Source: Gloeopeniophorella convolvens (lineage: Eukaryota > Basidiomycota > Agaricomycetes > Russulales). From it: a stretch of 64,000 nt of DNA. Under the pieces are notes generated by a model. The model saw only the letters and a list, made by a program, of their open reading frames with translations. It did not search any database and was not told where the DNA came from. Below, piece after piece: positions 37,765 to 49,498 of this stretch (positions are counted from its first letter, which is position 1; each line of letters begins with the position of its first letter). The position numbers were made by a program, and so were the translations under genes. The stretch lies in assembly GCA_022496205.1 (NCBI GenBank), contig WTXD01000022.1, positions 124,001-188,000 of the forward strand, read 5' to 3'.

Positions 37765-40297
37765 TTAGCTCGAACAGCTGCATTGGAATCCAAACATCTT
37801 CTTATCACCGACTCCGCAGAACCGTCTCTCCTCTCTAGTCTCTGCATCCAGCTCCTCAGCGGTCTGTTATCGCTTTCCGCACCCCAAGGGTCGAACGGCT
37901 TGCATGCCATCTGAAACGGCGGCCAAGATGCTTAGCCGAATTGAAGGGAGCGTGGAGGGACACCAGGTCTCACCTGCATAACCTTCGACAGTATCCTTCT
38001 GCCGACCTGCGATCTTCCTCCACTTTTGCAATGACCTCCTCCAACACCCACTGCCTCAGCACAAAGCGGGGATTCGCGGAGCGAGCTTCCTTCTCGCGTG
38101 CACAAGCCAGTCGTCTCCAGGATTCCCGCCCCCCATTCTTCTTTCTCCTCTTCTATACGAGCGGCAAACTTCTCGAGCCAGTCGCGCCATCGCTTCTGTG
38201 CCGTGTCGCGTCGCAGCATACTGGGCTCAGAGGTCAAGCAAGGAGCGTTTCTACGAAGGAGTCTGTGGATGCTGTGCCTGGGCGGAATGCCGTCAGGTGT
38301 CGGAAGGTCAAGTGAAAGTCAGCTTCTGGTCCTCCATCATCGCAAGCAGGGCTGCACCACAGCGCGCCATCCTTCTCCCCTGCAGCCCGGAGCCCGAGTC
38401 GCTGATATCATGTGATAATACAAGTGCAGAGGGCCGGAGGTGCTGCTCTAGCTCACCTTGCGCATCCCGCATATACTCTGCTTCATACTCACGCAAAAAG
38501 AGCTTCAAGCTCTTCTTTAACCAGTCTATACCCTTGGCCTTCCACTCGTTGACCTTATCTTCTCTACGTCCTTGGACCATCCTGCAGAAACGGCTTTCCC
38601 TCCGAGCTCGGCCTCAGCCCCGACTAGAGGTGCCAACGCGTTGAGAAGAGCTTTCAGAGCGAACAGGCTGTCCATCGTGTCAGCACGGTATATGCGCCAA
38701 GGATCAAACACGCACATCATCTCCGGTTGGAGCTGATTAATCGTATATGTCAGAGGAAGGAATAAGCGAAGTTTAGAGATACGTACTTTATAGGCGTATC
38801 TGCCAGTTCCGTCCGAGTGGTTGCAGATATGCATGAATCAAACACGTCCATAATGCAAGGGTCCTGATAAACACCTGGTAAATCTCAGGTCCATAAGACA
38901 GGATGCTGCACCCACCATAGTCGATCGTCAATCCCAGCACAGACACGCTGCAAATTCCATTATCAGTAGAGTGCGGCAAATTCGGCTCTGCTCTTACTTG
39001 TCTGTATTGATGACGCCGTGCATCCAGCCATAAGCCTGCCACCCCGCAACCATCCGCGCGTTCCTCTTCGCTGACTCAAGTATGAGTGCGCCCCCCATGC
39101 GCCGCCCTCCGCCCTCTGGATGCAAAGTACCTGATTGGCAACCCACTCGCCGAGGACGCGCAAGGCCTCCAGGTCGCTGGCTGTTGCCCGCCTCCGAAGA
39201 AGTACAACTCCACGGGAGGGTTTAGCGCCTCGAACGAGCCGAGACGCAGAAAAGATGGTGCGACCCGCGTCACGATGCACGCCGATTCCCGGCGCTCCCG
39301 TAGCACTGGCAGCGACGGAACAGAGACAATGGAGAGAGACCGTGTCGTGGAACCCAAGGGCGTTCATGGCTGGACGTCCGTGTTAGAAGCCTCATCGTAG
39401 AAGACAAAGTGACGCGCCTTCTGCACACAAGTACTCGCGGATTGACGAGCGCACGACCGCGAGGCCATCAGCGCCCCGCGAAAAGGGTGTGCGTCCACCC
39501 CCTTGAGCTGCAACTCATAAGTGGTCTCCGGGTCCGATGGGTGGGGGTCACTCTGCAGCCAGAACGTCAGGGGCTTGAGACCACAAGCCATGGAGGGCAG
39601 ACGCACGGATTGAAATTGCCCGACCATCCCCAAGCTGTCCAGCCCAATTACCAAACTGATGGCCGCTGTACCGGAGAGACCACGGAGCAAACGATCCATC
39701 CGAGTTGTCGCTTGAAATGAGGAGCGCGTGTCCACCGAGGACGTCGACGAGTTCCTGGCGCGCGGCGACGGCCTTGCTGTCCTCCTCGCGCTGCACCTGT
39801 GATTCAGGTTCACCAAGAAGAGACGGATTTCCGAGAATCTCGAAAGCGTCCCCAACGTCAAGGTGTGGCAGACAGTCTCTCAAGCCGGTCTCGGACAGAC
39901 CGAGAAGCTCCATTGGATTCTCCCGCTTGGCCGGGTAGCGCTTCTCCAAAGACTCATTTCCGTCAGCATCAGCCGGCGTGGGAGGCCCCCGCGGTTTCAA
40001 GGCCTCGCGTTCAGAAAGCCACTGCTCGACGTACTCCTGTTTGTCAAAGTCGTCTGGGATGACCTCCGGAGGCTCTATTTCGTACGGGAACGGCAGCGGA
40101 AATGGCGAGACATGTGAGTAATGTGACTGCGGCGCAATTATGCGCGCACGACGCTGTATGGATGGGTTGTTCTGCAAAGTATACTTGAACGCAGACACCG
40201 AGGGAGTCGCTGTGTCCGGAGTGAGGTTATGGATGAGAAGCTTGGACGGAGGCGGGAGCGGGAGGGCAGAGATGGAGTACTTTGTAACTGGTGCCAT
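37765..40297 (-). pseudogene. SelO-family protein AMPylase (UPF0061), reading frame broken at many sites
   Basis: SelO proteins are kinase-fold enzymes that AMPylate proteins, usually in mitochondria. From ATG 40297 the first exon is clean: [48 protein letters not shown] and [20 protein letters not shown], the family core. Beyond it the conserved blocks remain in order but in shifting frames: [21 protein letters not shown]...TTRSLSIVSVPSLPV, VTRVAPSFLRLGSFEALNPP, RNARMVAGWQAYGWMHGVIN, VSVLGLTIDYG, CNHSDGTGRYAYK, LNALAPLVGAEAELGGKAV, NPRFVLRQWVLEEVI and the end FGFQCSCSS. Each shift is one base lost from a short homopolymer, at least eight in all. The terminal CSCSS has Cys where animal SelO has selenocysteine. 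In-frame ATGs also occur at 40405 and 40480. Either a decaying gene or assembly error; the latter is my preference. Confidence 0.85.
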
Positions 40298-40500
40298 GCG
40301 CGTATTGCCTTCATTCAATGTGTGGGTTTCCAGTGATGATGGCGAGAAGGATAACAGAACACTCCATTGCTCGGCCGGTGGAGAGCGCGTCTCCGTCGCC
40401 GCCATCGTGGTAAGCAATGAGCTCAGGCTTCGGCAGCCCGCCGGCCCGCATTGTGCGCTTAGATTATCCCACTCGTCCATTGACCTCCAATCAACCCGCC

Positions 40501-41862
40501 ATGCCTCTCAGAGTCGGCTACGGTGCGCCTAGCGTGCCACCGGCATGCGAATTGGATTTGACTTGCATAGCCAGTCCGCGAGCACTTCTCGTCTCCGCTC
40601 TTGCAGTTCGCCGCCGATGACGGGGACAAGACGTTCACCCTCGTCGAGTGTCCCAGTGCGTGTCTTTGGCTAGATCGCCCCGGCTGTGCATTGACGGACC
40701 CAAGGCGGGACCGGGCAGCTCATCTCTCGACTCACAACGATGAGATGACATAGCCATGTGAGTAAATGCGCAAATCCCACGACACGAACCGCTTCAACCT
40801 ACACACCAGTGCACTCACCGATCCGCTCATCTCTGGCATCGCCAATGGCTCCAAGGCATACAAGCTCGTCGGCAGCTTCGTGAACACACCTCTCAACTGG
40901 TCTATAGTGTTTATTGTCCGGTGTGCCTGGCTGATCTCCAGCGCAGGGCCGTGATCACGGGCGTAAAGTCCCAGTACCAGAGCATCTCCGATCTCGAAGG
41001 CACGACAATCGGGATTTCGCGCATCGGCAGCGGAAGCCAGACGATGGCGTACGTGACGGCGCTGCAGCAGGCTGGGCCACGGACAATTTACAATTCAAGG
41101 GTGCGTGCGCGCCCACAGCAACACGCGCCTGGGCATGCATCTAACCCAAGTAATATCGCCAGTCAATAACGACATCCGCGGGCTGATCAATTCTGTCAAC
41201 GATGGCACGACGAGCGCGTTCATGTGGGAGTGGTTTACCACCAAACCGTTCGCAGACGCGGGCGAAGTGCGATTCGTACGTCTTCCTGCGCGCTATGAGG
41301 GGCTCCGCTGGGACGCCTGCGCTCATGCTCGCGCGCACGCTGCTGCGCAGATAGGGTCGGTGCCCACGCCGTGGCCGTCATGGCTGATCGCAGCGCACCC
41401 TTCGCAAGAGCGCGCGCCATCCCAGGACGTGCGCGTCTTCCTGCAGACGCTCTCCACCTACGTGGCCGCCTTCAATACACCGGAGAAGCGCGCCGGACCC
41501 AACGTCGAATTTATCAAAGATAAGTTTGGGTACCCTGAGGAGGACATCAAGGTGGACTTGGTTCTGTGATGATGGGCGCATGACTCTTTCGATGCTGACT
41601 GGGACCGTCCACGTGCGCTGCTCATCTGTATAGGCCTGGCTGGCAACTGTGGGCTATCCTGCGGACTGCGCTGCAATCCCGGAGAGCGTTATCAGCGACA
41701 CATTGACGTAAGTATGATACAGGAGCACCGTCGAAGCCTTGGCAAACTGATGTGTACCTTCCGGACAGCGTCCTTGAAAAGGCCGGCGTGGTAAAGGCAC
41801 CAGAAGGCGGCCGCTTTGACATTGCAAACTTTGTTGACGTAGAAGTGGTCAAGTTGACTTGA
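40501..41862 (+). CDS. Periplasmic-binding-protein-like type II protein (Ca3427/NMT1-like)
   Basis: Fungal proteins of this family have the fold of bacterial substrate-binding proteins; Candida Ca3427 is the structural prototype. ATG at 40501 opens [18 protein letters not shown] after splicing (donor G/GTGCGC, acceptor after CATAGCCAG). Then come [17 protein letters not shown], a GTGQLISRL exon, [94 protein letters not shown] and a helical C-terminus ending at TGA 41860. Three one-base losses break the frame as given: in the exon ending near 40758 (LISRL... and IDIA) and before WATDN near 41070. No signal peptide, so cytosolic. It diverges from SelO across 203 bp. Substrate unknown; thiamine-precursor relatives exist. 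Confidence 0.83.
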
Positions 41863-42377
41863 TATCCCCGCGACATGCGGACGGCACAAGAAGGAAGGTG
41901 TATGTACTACATGTATGCTTACCGCTAAGCGACACAGGCCAAGCATGATACCGAAGCTCGGTGGACGTACTCCATTGCAACCTCTCAGTAGTATATACAG
42001 TATTGTATGATCTGCCGGGCATACAGGCGAGCGTCAGCATCGTGGCGTCAAATGAAGGTATCAAGAATAGCAATGGTCCAGTGGTGATGAGGCATAGTAC
42101 ATGCATGGTGAAATCGATTAAGTATAAATGGTCAGGGAATTGTTCCTTGTGTATGCTGATGCCAATTGTAAATGGAAAAAGAGGTCCGTAGCAATGCGGA
42201 ATGAGACGAGATCTTATCTATTTGGGCGAGGTAACAGTCGGTGAGCGTGCCAGCAGGGCGGTGGTGCGTAAGCGTTCTACGCCGCAAGGGGGGTGGGTGA
42301 TTACGGAGTCAATGTCCGTGGTGACTCGAAATAGTGGAAGGGTGTGTGGCAGACAGGAGCCTGGAAAAGAAGGTCCG
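41863..42377. other. Convergent intergenic region, no gene seen
   Basis: A 515-bp stretch between the 3' ends of the plus-strand gene at 40501 and the minus-strand gene at 44333. AT-rich around 42105-42180 (taagtataaatgg and similar), plausible for 3' end formation. No coding signal recognised. Confidence 0.5.
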
Positions 42378-44333
42378 TCAGTTCGAAAGCAGGTCTCCGA
42401 GTTGACCTAGGACGAACCTGAGCCAAATTCTAGTCGACGTACTCTTCTCCATAACGAGCTCCCATTCTCGTTCCGCACTAGCGTCGCCACGCAAAGCATC
42501 CAGGAGGGACTGTCGCCCTTCCTTGGTGCCTTCTCCTTCTAGAATCCAGTCACATTGCCAGCCTTCTCCGAGCGTTGGTCGAGCCCGTGCGCCCAGGCGT
42601 GCCAGCCACATGTACTTTTTGATGCGCGCAATGCCATTGGGGAGTGCGGGCTGCGTACCCTTGCCGGAAGCAGCATAAGAGACAGCTCCGGCTCCTCGTG
42701 CGGGAGGACCGCGACAAATTGCGGGTTGACAGGCGGCGGAATGATGTGCGCGTAGTAGAGCGGCGAGGGCAACGAAAGAGGCTCGGACAAGGGCAGGGTC
42801 GCCGTGGGGGCGTAGGGCACGAGGCCCGTGCCGTCAAAGAGAAGCCATGATTCGGCGCGCGGCTTTCCGTCGGAAGACAGGTCGCTGCTCGATCCCTGCC
42901 TCTCTGCGGGAGGAAGATACCCAAGATTGCAGACGACATCGCCAATGGAAAGATGCTGCCATAGCCCCGCGTCATCGAGCTGCGCTTCACAGGCGGTGAT
43001 TGCGTCCTGATCCAGCTCCGAACAAGGAAAGTAGACGCGCAAGATTGGCGCTCGCAACCGGGATATGGCAGAGCGTATATCATGTGGGGACGTGACGTTC
43101 GGAGGGGTCGGCACAAACTCGGAAAGGCGAGAAGAATGTGGCGATGGGCTGCTGTTGCTATTGTCCATCGACGAGCGGCTGGACGGCGTCGTGGAGGTGA
43201 AGCGGCGGGTGGGTCGCCGGAACAGCGCTTCGTCATCCTCGGACGTTGAACCGGATGTAGCGAGCGCGCGCCTCCAGCCTCGCCAGCTACTGGCGTAGAG
43301 CTTCAAGCCGAGCGGGTCGGCAGAGGGAGGTGGGAGCGGCACCCTCGATCTTCCGAATACAGACATACGCGAGCGGCTCCGCTTCGGCGCATCACTTTCG
43401 AGGACGCGTGGAGAACGCGTGGAGACTGCAGGCAGAGAAAGGAAACGACCATGTTTCTTGGTCGGCTGTCGAGAAACGCGACCCTTGGTGTCGGCGTCCT
43501 TCGAGAAAAAGGATAGGGGCGCCGGAAACACGAGTTCCCTTCCTCCTTGTTGCGTAGAACCTCGATATCGTAAAGACGGGTCCTCTGGCTCCTCAGGGAC
43601 TGGTGACGAAGAGCTGTGGATGAGGGCTTGCAGCAACAGGACCATGCGCGAGTGGGCCTGCGAGAGAGCAACATATCGCTTCGTCTTGTCTTCCAGATCT
43701 GGCGTCACCCATAGTGACGAAAGGGCGGCGAGGGCATGTGTCGGGTAGCGATGTAATTGGAGCTGGAGAGAAGCCACTGATAGGTTGGCGTTCCTGCCAT
43801 TAGCTTCCATTGCACATGGGACGTAAAAGTGCACACTTACTGAAATGGTTGAGATCGATGAACCTCACCTCAATATCTCTGTACGCATCCAGGTCGGCAC
43901 GGCGAAGGCAGTAGTCGAAGCCAGGGATGAAAGCAGACAACACAGCATCCCGTAGTTCGGGGTGCTTGAGGACGTTTCTACATGCCTTGCAAGTGAGAGC
44001 AAGAGACCGGAACTCTGGCCATGAAGTATAACGAAGGAAGTTGGCGAGGATGCGCGGCTTCTGAAGCACGCTGCTCAGAGAGAAGCGGCTCGAAGCGAGC
44101 TTATACGCGGAGAAGGTGCGCAGCCTGATGCCCTCGGAGGACGGAGGCATGCTCAACCTCGACGGACCCGGCTCGGAGGGGTCCGGGTGGCCATGGTGGA
44201 GGGACGGGGGCCTTGACGACAGGGGAAAATGGCGGTTTGAAGAGAGGGGGGCCGTCTCCGAGGGAGGCGTTGGGGGAAGGCGACGAGAGTGGACACGATC
44301 GAGGCTCGCTGGTAGAGCAACGACGCTGGACAT
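42378..44333 (-). CDS. F-box-like conserved fungal protein
   Basis: ATG at 44333. The N-terminal ~75 residues are Pro/Ser-rich. Then ILANFLRYTSWPEFRSLALT followed by CRNVLKHPELRDAVLSAFIP, which resembles an F-box-like helical unit. One intron follows RFIDLNHF (donor A/GTAAGT, acceptor GGAAG chosen by phase). The second exon holds a helical LSVASLQLQLHRYPTHALAA segment, a long disordered region with basic and Ser-rich stretches, and a C-terminal block (LRVYFPCSELDQDAITACE, WQHLSIGDVVCNLGYLPP, WLLFDGTGLVPY). At about 42650 the frame shifts: LSLMLLPA continues as PNGIARIKKYMWLARLG only if one A is restored; the protein then ends at 42378. I recognise it only as a conserved type, without known function. 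Confidence 0.65.
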
Positions 44334-45952
44334 GGCGAGCGGTCGAGGTAAGTATGGGTAGAAAAAAAGAGGCGGGGCGTCTATGCTATGGGCGAGAGGG
44401 CTTCATGAGATCAAAGCCAGGGGAAACCGATGGCAGCTGAATAAATAGAATTGAACGATGTCCGAGTCCACAACACCGTCATGTTGGTTAGGCGCCATGC
44501 TGGCCTGGCGCTCGCTTAGCGGCACGCCACACCGCACCACCTGCATGTCGGCCCCCAGCCCCGCCAGCCCCTTTGCTACGACCCAGCTTGACCCAGTCCC
44601 TCTCCAGTCCTATGCGTCGTCTCTTTTAGTATCTGACACGGTGCTCACACATCCCGTACTGCTTCCGCACCGGGGGCTTTCTCGACTTTCCCACCAGCGT
44701 TTGTCCTGGCGCTTACATACAGTTCACCCGTTCGCCCAAACAGGCTCAGCTGATCCTGCATGAAAGCACGATGAACAGGCGGTCTGCATCGCCCACAAGC
44801 TGGATCAGGTACATGTACTGCCTGCTTATCTGACGTGACATCTACTTTAGCCTCTTATGCTGCCTATTTGTGTCGGCACTGATTCTTCCCCAAGTCCCCG
44901 CTCACGTCACACAGCCGGTGGCCCTAGATCCTCGGGGCTGCCCACGGTTGCACCGTCTGTATGTTGGCGACTGCCGATTGTCGAAATTGCAGAATCGGGT
45001 AGCGCAAATTACAGGGTGCCATCGCGTGCTCATGCGCAACTGACATGACATGCATGACAGGCTTGACAGCCCACAAACGGGCCGACGTGTCTACCTTTTC
45101 GGGCTATATTTGTCCGAAAATCGGGCGGTGGAGAGCGCCCCCAATGCGAGGGCAGCCAACGGCGTTGTATGTGCGCCTGTGGCTCAGCGCCTTCATGTAG
45201 AACAAAGGTTAATCTAGATTGTCTATGCTGGACGGCCTGTGGTTTGCTCGCACTCAATGCATGCGCAAAAACCCGCAAGACTGCAACTGACCACTGCGCT
45301 TGGACCCGTTCAGGGACACGATCTAGGTTTACGTGCCTGACGTTTATCAGATGCTGCATGCATGCCATCCCGGCGGGTCGCCGGTGCACTGCCGGTGCAT
45401 GCAACGCCAGCGGCCATGACTGTCAGTACGTGCGATTCCAGGGTTGGCACGCGGCCTTGTGCTGCTCTGAGGCTATATATCTAGGGTCGAACGTACTCCC
45501 GCTTAGCACTCCGGTAGCTCCTTGCTTGCTGGCCGGGAGAGATGTGAGAACGATCAAGCAACTCAAGTTCGCACACCGGCGATGAGACCCCTTGGACTCG
45601 AGGCAACCTCGCCGATGGGCCTCCTTCTTTGCGCCCTTCCGCCTCTGCGCACTTTGCACATGCACCGAGATAACGCCCAAGCTTGATCGCCGGCCGACAA
45701 CTTGTTACCGCCCTGGGACATGCTTTTAGCATGACCGGCGATCAGCGGCCCGTGGGCGCTTGGTCCGAACAGCGCTTCAAGAAATGATGTTGTCGCCTTG
45801 TCCATGCATGATCCTCGCGCCGAGTTTGGCAGAGCCGATCAAGAGTCCGCGATGTCCGTCGGTTTCGCGGTGGTCGAGTTGAGCTGGGGTTTGGGCGCTC
45901 GAGCACGCGTGAAGATAAGATGTCGATGAGACGCGGTCACGGGACCGCGCCC
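44334..45952. other. Intergenic 1.6 kb, no recognised gene
   Basis: Left end is the promoter of the minus-strand gene at 44333. Small frames (for example 45169-45585 on plus) have no motif. Stretches near 45480-45590 and 45700-45760 are GC-rich without coding structure. Confidence 0.45.
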
Positions 45953-48714
45953 CGCGGAATGACGCGGGTCGGATCGAGCCGGACGCAAAAGGTCTCGCAG
46001 CCCGAGGTGTCTTCAATGAACTTGCCCCGCACTGCGCAGAGTCCCTCGTAGAAAATCGGGATAACACCCGAGCCCCTGACAATAATGCAGTCACGTATCG
46101 GCGGCCCCGATAGGCTAGCTGTTGGTTCTGTGCATCTATCTCGACGCCTCGTGTCCCCCTCGTCGCCCTCCCTCCGCTCACGGAGCCCAAACTCACCGAC
46201 AGGCCGACATGACGACTGTGCAAAACACCATCGGTGCCATCTTCGCCGGGGCTCTCTTCGCCTGCGCGTAAGTGGGCTCGGATGGTTCGACCTGGCAGAC
46301 GAGCTCAAACAGCCGCCCCACGTAGCCTCTCGGGAGTGCTGGCGGTGCAGGTATTCCTATACCACCGTCGGTATCCTAACGATCACAAGCTGTACAAGAT
46401 CATGGTGCGTATTGTACACTCTATTGCCGCGGAGGAACGGGTTGGAATCCATTCCAACTAGGTCTGGTGTTTCTGGTAAGCAGTGCTACCTCTGGCGCGA
46501 GGCGACCCGAAATAACGCTTGCATTCGAAGGGTCATCGACACAATTCAGACGACCAGCTTGGCAGTCGGTGCATGGAACTACGCAATACAGCATTTTGGA
46601 GACGCCTCGATCCTGATGGATATCTTCACGTGTGTTCCATGTTGTCTTATTCAATGAACCGACTGACATGTTGACCCCAACAGTTCGCTGTCTGTAAGTG
46701 TGCCCAAGTTGCTGTTATGGGCTGCTCCAAGCTTATGTACGTAAGATTGCGACAACATGCGGTGTACGTTGACAAGCACATGTGCCTTGTAAATTCTCCA
46801 GCTGACGTCTGAGCGTACAGGCTTGCACGCTCGCATGCGTCAACATGTGGGTGAACCACAGTATTCATGTCAAACTACGCCCGATCTTTGAATTCCATAG
46901 CCTTCAAGGTGTTCGGATATATGAATGTGAGTTTTGGCAAACCGCCTTTCGGACTGGTATTGACCCATCTGCTGATACTTCCAGTAAACAACCGTACATG
47001 GTGGACGTTGACACCGCATGTGAGTCCGGTCGCCGGTCGCTCTCATTTCGCTCCTGAGCATCCGCCCATAGATATTCTTCAGCATTGCTCGGTTCGGTGA
47101 GTTGGCTTTGCTTTCACGAGGGAGTCTCCCGTCTCATCGTCTAACTAGGCGTGTCTACGTGTAAGACCACCCCCTGTATGCTCTCCGCGACTCGACTGAC
47201 CGGAAGCTGAATGGCAAGCGATCATTGTTGAACTGTATGTCGCGGTCGGTTGCAACTATACACCTACTAAAAATTGCCCAGCTATGTCAAAAGGTCTCTG
47301 CTGGCCTTCGGTGAACACTTGACTGTAGGTGGGAGTTCGCCTCAACGACATGCCACTGGTCCTTATCGCCTTGCCTAGCCCCTACTCGACACATCTTTTC
47401 TACTTTCTGCTGTTGCTGATGTGTACATCGCATGTGTGCTCTGCTACTATCTGGTGCACAGTCGGCGAAACGTCCCTACGAGGTATTGCCAAATGCCAAA
47501 TACTGCACCATATTCTGGGTTGACTGTGCGAATCCTCACAGCACGAAGAGGATGTTGGATAGTCTCATCATGATCACTATCAATAATGGGCTGTTGACGT
47601 CGTACGTCGTCCTCGTATCCTTGCCTCAATTGTTTCGTTCGTAACATCGCCCACAGCATCTTTAGCCTGGCCACTCTGATCACTGTGAGTCCACGGATTA
47701 GTTCTCTTCTCATGCATACTCTTATGTGAAACCCAGTGGATGTCCATGCAAGATAACCTTATATTCATTGCCTTGCATTGGATGACAGGAAAATGTGAGG
47801 TGTCACATTCAATCTCGAGAAGCTGTCTTACCTAGCGATCTTGGTTCTCAGGCTTCTCCAATTCGCAGCTAGCTACGTAGGTGCTTTACGCTCGGCGATC
47901 TGTGTTGTGACTCAGTGGCTGCACAGACTCAACATGCGAAAATGGATTCACGCGCGGACGATCTCGGGAACCGTTGTTTCCGACCCGAATTCGTCCCTGC
48001 AGGCGCACTTCGCCGGACGCGCTGTTCCCCCCAGCATGAACCACGCCGTGAGCGGAGCCACGGGCACTGTCGGCCAGTCCCCGATGAAAGAAGCCTACAC
48101 GGACGGGATGCGGACACCAATAACGCTAAACAGAGAGGTACACCATCACGGCGTCAGCAGCCACTTGCACATGATGCTGATCATCCTCGCCGTAGATGCG
48201 CCTCTCTCGGCCAGTGTCGTTCCAGTTAGACTCTCTGCCTCGACAGCCCGAGGAGGCCTGAGCAGCGGACACTCGGCTTTTCCATCTCTAGGATAGACGG
48301 GGAGCTCTTACAGCACATATTATTCCCCTCGCCTTATGATTTACGTGTGATTTAGCGACGATCTTCACGATTTTCTTTCTGCCTCTGCCTTTCTTGCGGG
48401 CATACAGTATATTACTACTACGCAAGCTTCCCCGCTGCGCTGTGCATCTGACCCCCTGCCATGGACCCTCTACTTTGACAGGTCGTCGCGGCGCTCGATC
48501 CGCCTGCTTCGCAGACGCCGCCACCGTGCTTCAAGCTTCATGCATCATGCACCATGTCTTATCGCCTCCAAACGTCTCTGTGCGTGACTCTGTGACGCAA
48601 GGTGCGAGAGGAAGAGGCAGAGTTCGACGCCCCGCGGTTCGGGCTGTCGGAGAAGGGTGCCTGGGTTACATGCTTGCCATATCATCAGCACAGTACGAGA
48701 CTCGGTCGCCAATC
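45953..48714 (+). repeat. Direct repeat unit A (2.8 kb), carries DUF6534-like gene A
   Basis: Closely related to 49266-51990 along its whole length, from the shared GGATCGAGCCGGACGC block to the shared GGTCGCCAATC block at the right end. Matching positions are offset by about 3.28-3.29 kb. The similarity covers promoter, introns and the region 3' of the gene, so the whole segment was duplicated. Confidence 0.85.
46209..48296 (+). CDS. DUF6534-like multi-pass membrane protein, copy A
   Basis: Member of a family expanded in mushroom-forming fungi; function unknown. ATG at 46209: MTTVQNTIGAIFAGALFACA, spliced to LSGVLAVQVFLYHRRYPND. Exons 46209-46267, 46326-46404, a 14-nt micro-exon 46462-46475 (VWCFW) and one from 46531 (VIDTIQTTSLAVGAWNYAI) all agree in phase. 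Later pieces: TLACVNMWVNH, NRTWWTLTPH, and the family signature RMLDSLIMITINNGLLTS with IFSLATLITW. The C-terminal exon holds LNMRKWIHARTISG and a polar tail ending in this frame at 48296. About seven membrane helices are expected. Exon edges between 46640 and 47520 are not fixed. Its close copy lies 3.29 kb downstream. Confidence 0.75.
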
Positions 48715-49498
48715 TAGAAGGGAGTGGAGTAAGGCGAAGCAGCCGAGCTGGGATCCCGAAGCGACAAAATGGTACAGGAGCAGGGGCCGTTGGAGAAGGT
48801 TTGTACACGTAATTCCTAATCCATGGCGCGTCGCCGACTTGAACGCGCTGTAGGATTTTGCTTCCCACCGCGTGCTAGTAGCGGGCCCGAGCCTTTCTCA
48901 AAGCTCCCGCATCCTCTGCCAGGTTCGCCTCTCTGAGCTTCATTTCTTTCCTGGTCTAAATTGGCTCAACGAACACACCGCTCCCAACACCTCTGCACTT
49001 GAGGCAATTCAATGCGTGAACGTTAGATCGTGCGCCTGCCTGCGACCGCGCGCCGGGTCTGGCATACAGACACGTAGCATGCTCGAGACACGATGCGCGC
49101 TGAAATGTCTTTGCTCTGTACCCGCCGCCGCCCGCCGTGGCGAAGTCCGCTCGAGAGAAGGCTATTTCCGACGCGACGGGCGAGTCGGCACAATTTCGCG
49201 CCAGAACTAGCCACCCGTCCAACGTTCAACGTTCAACCCATGGGCGCAGAACATGCGGCGGCAGTCGCGGAATGACGGGAGGGGCACGAGTCGGATCGAG
49301 CCGGACGCTAAAGCCCTCGCGGCCTGAACATCTTGAGCTTGTCCCGCACCCCTCGTAGAGAACCGGGGTAACCCCTAACAATAATGCGGCGACCCCGCCG
49401 ATAAGCTAGCTGTTGATTCCTTGCATCTATCTCGACGCCTCGGGCCTCCTTCGTCACCCTCCCTCCGCTCACGAAGCCCAACTCACCGGCAGGCTAAC
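48297..49498. other. Remainder of repeat unit A, 0.55-kb spacer and promoter part of unit B
   Basis: 48297-48714 is the duplicated 3' part of unit A. 48715-49265 is single-copy spacer with no recognised gene. 49266-49498 is the duplicated promoter region of unit B. Confidence 0.6.
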
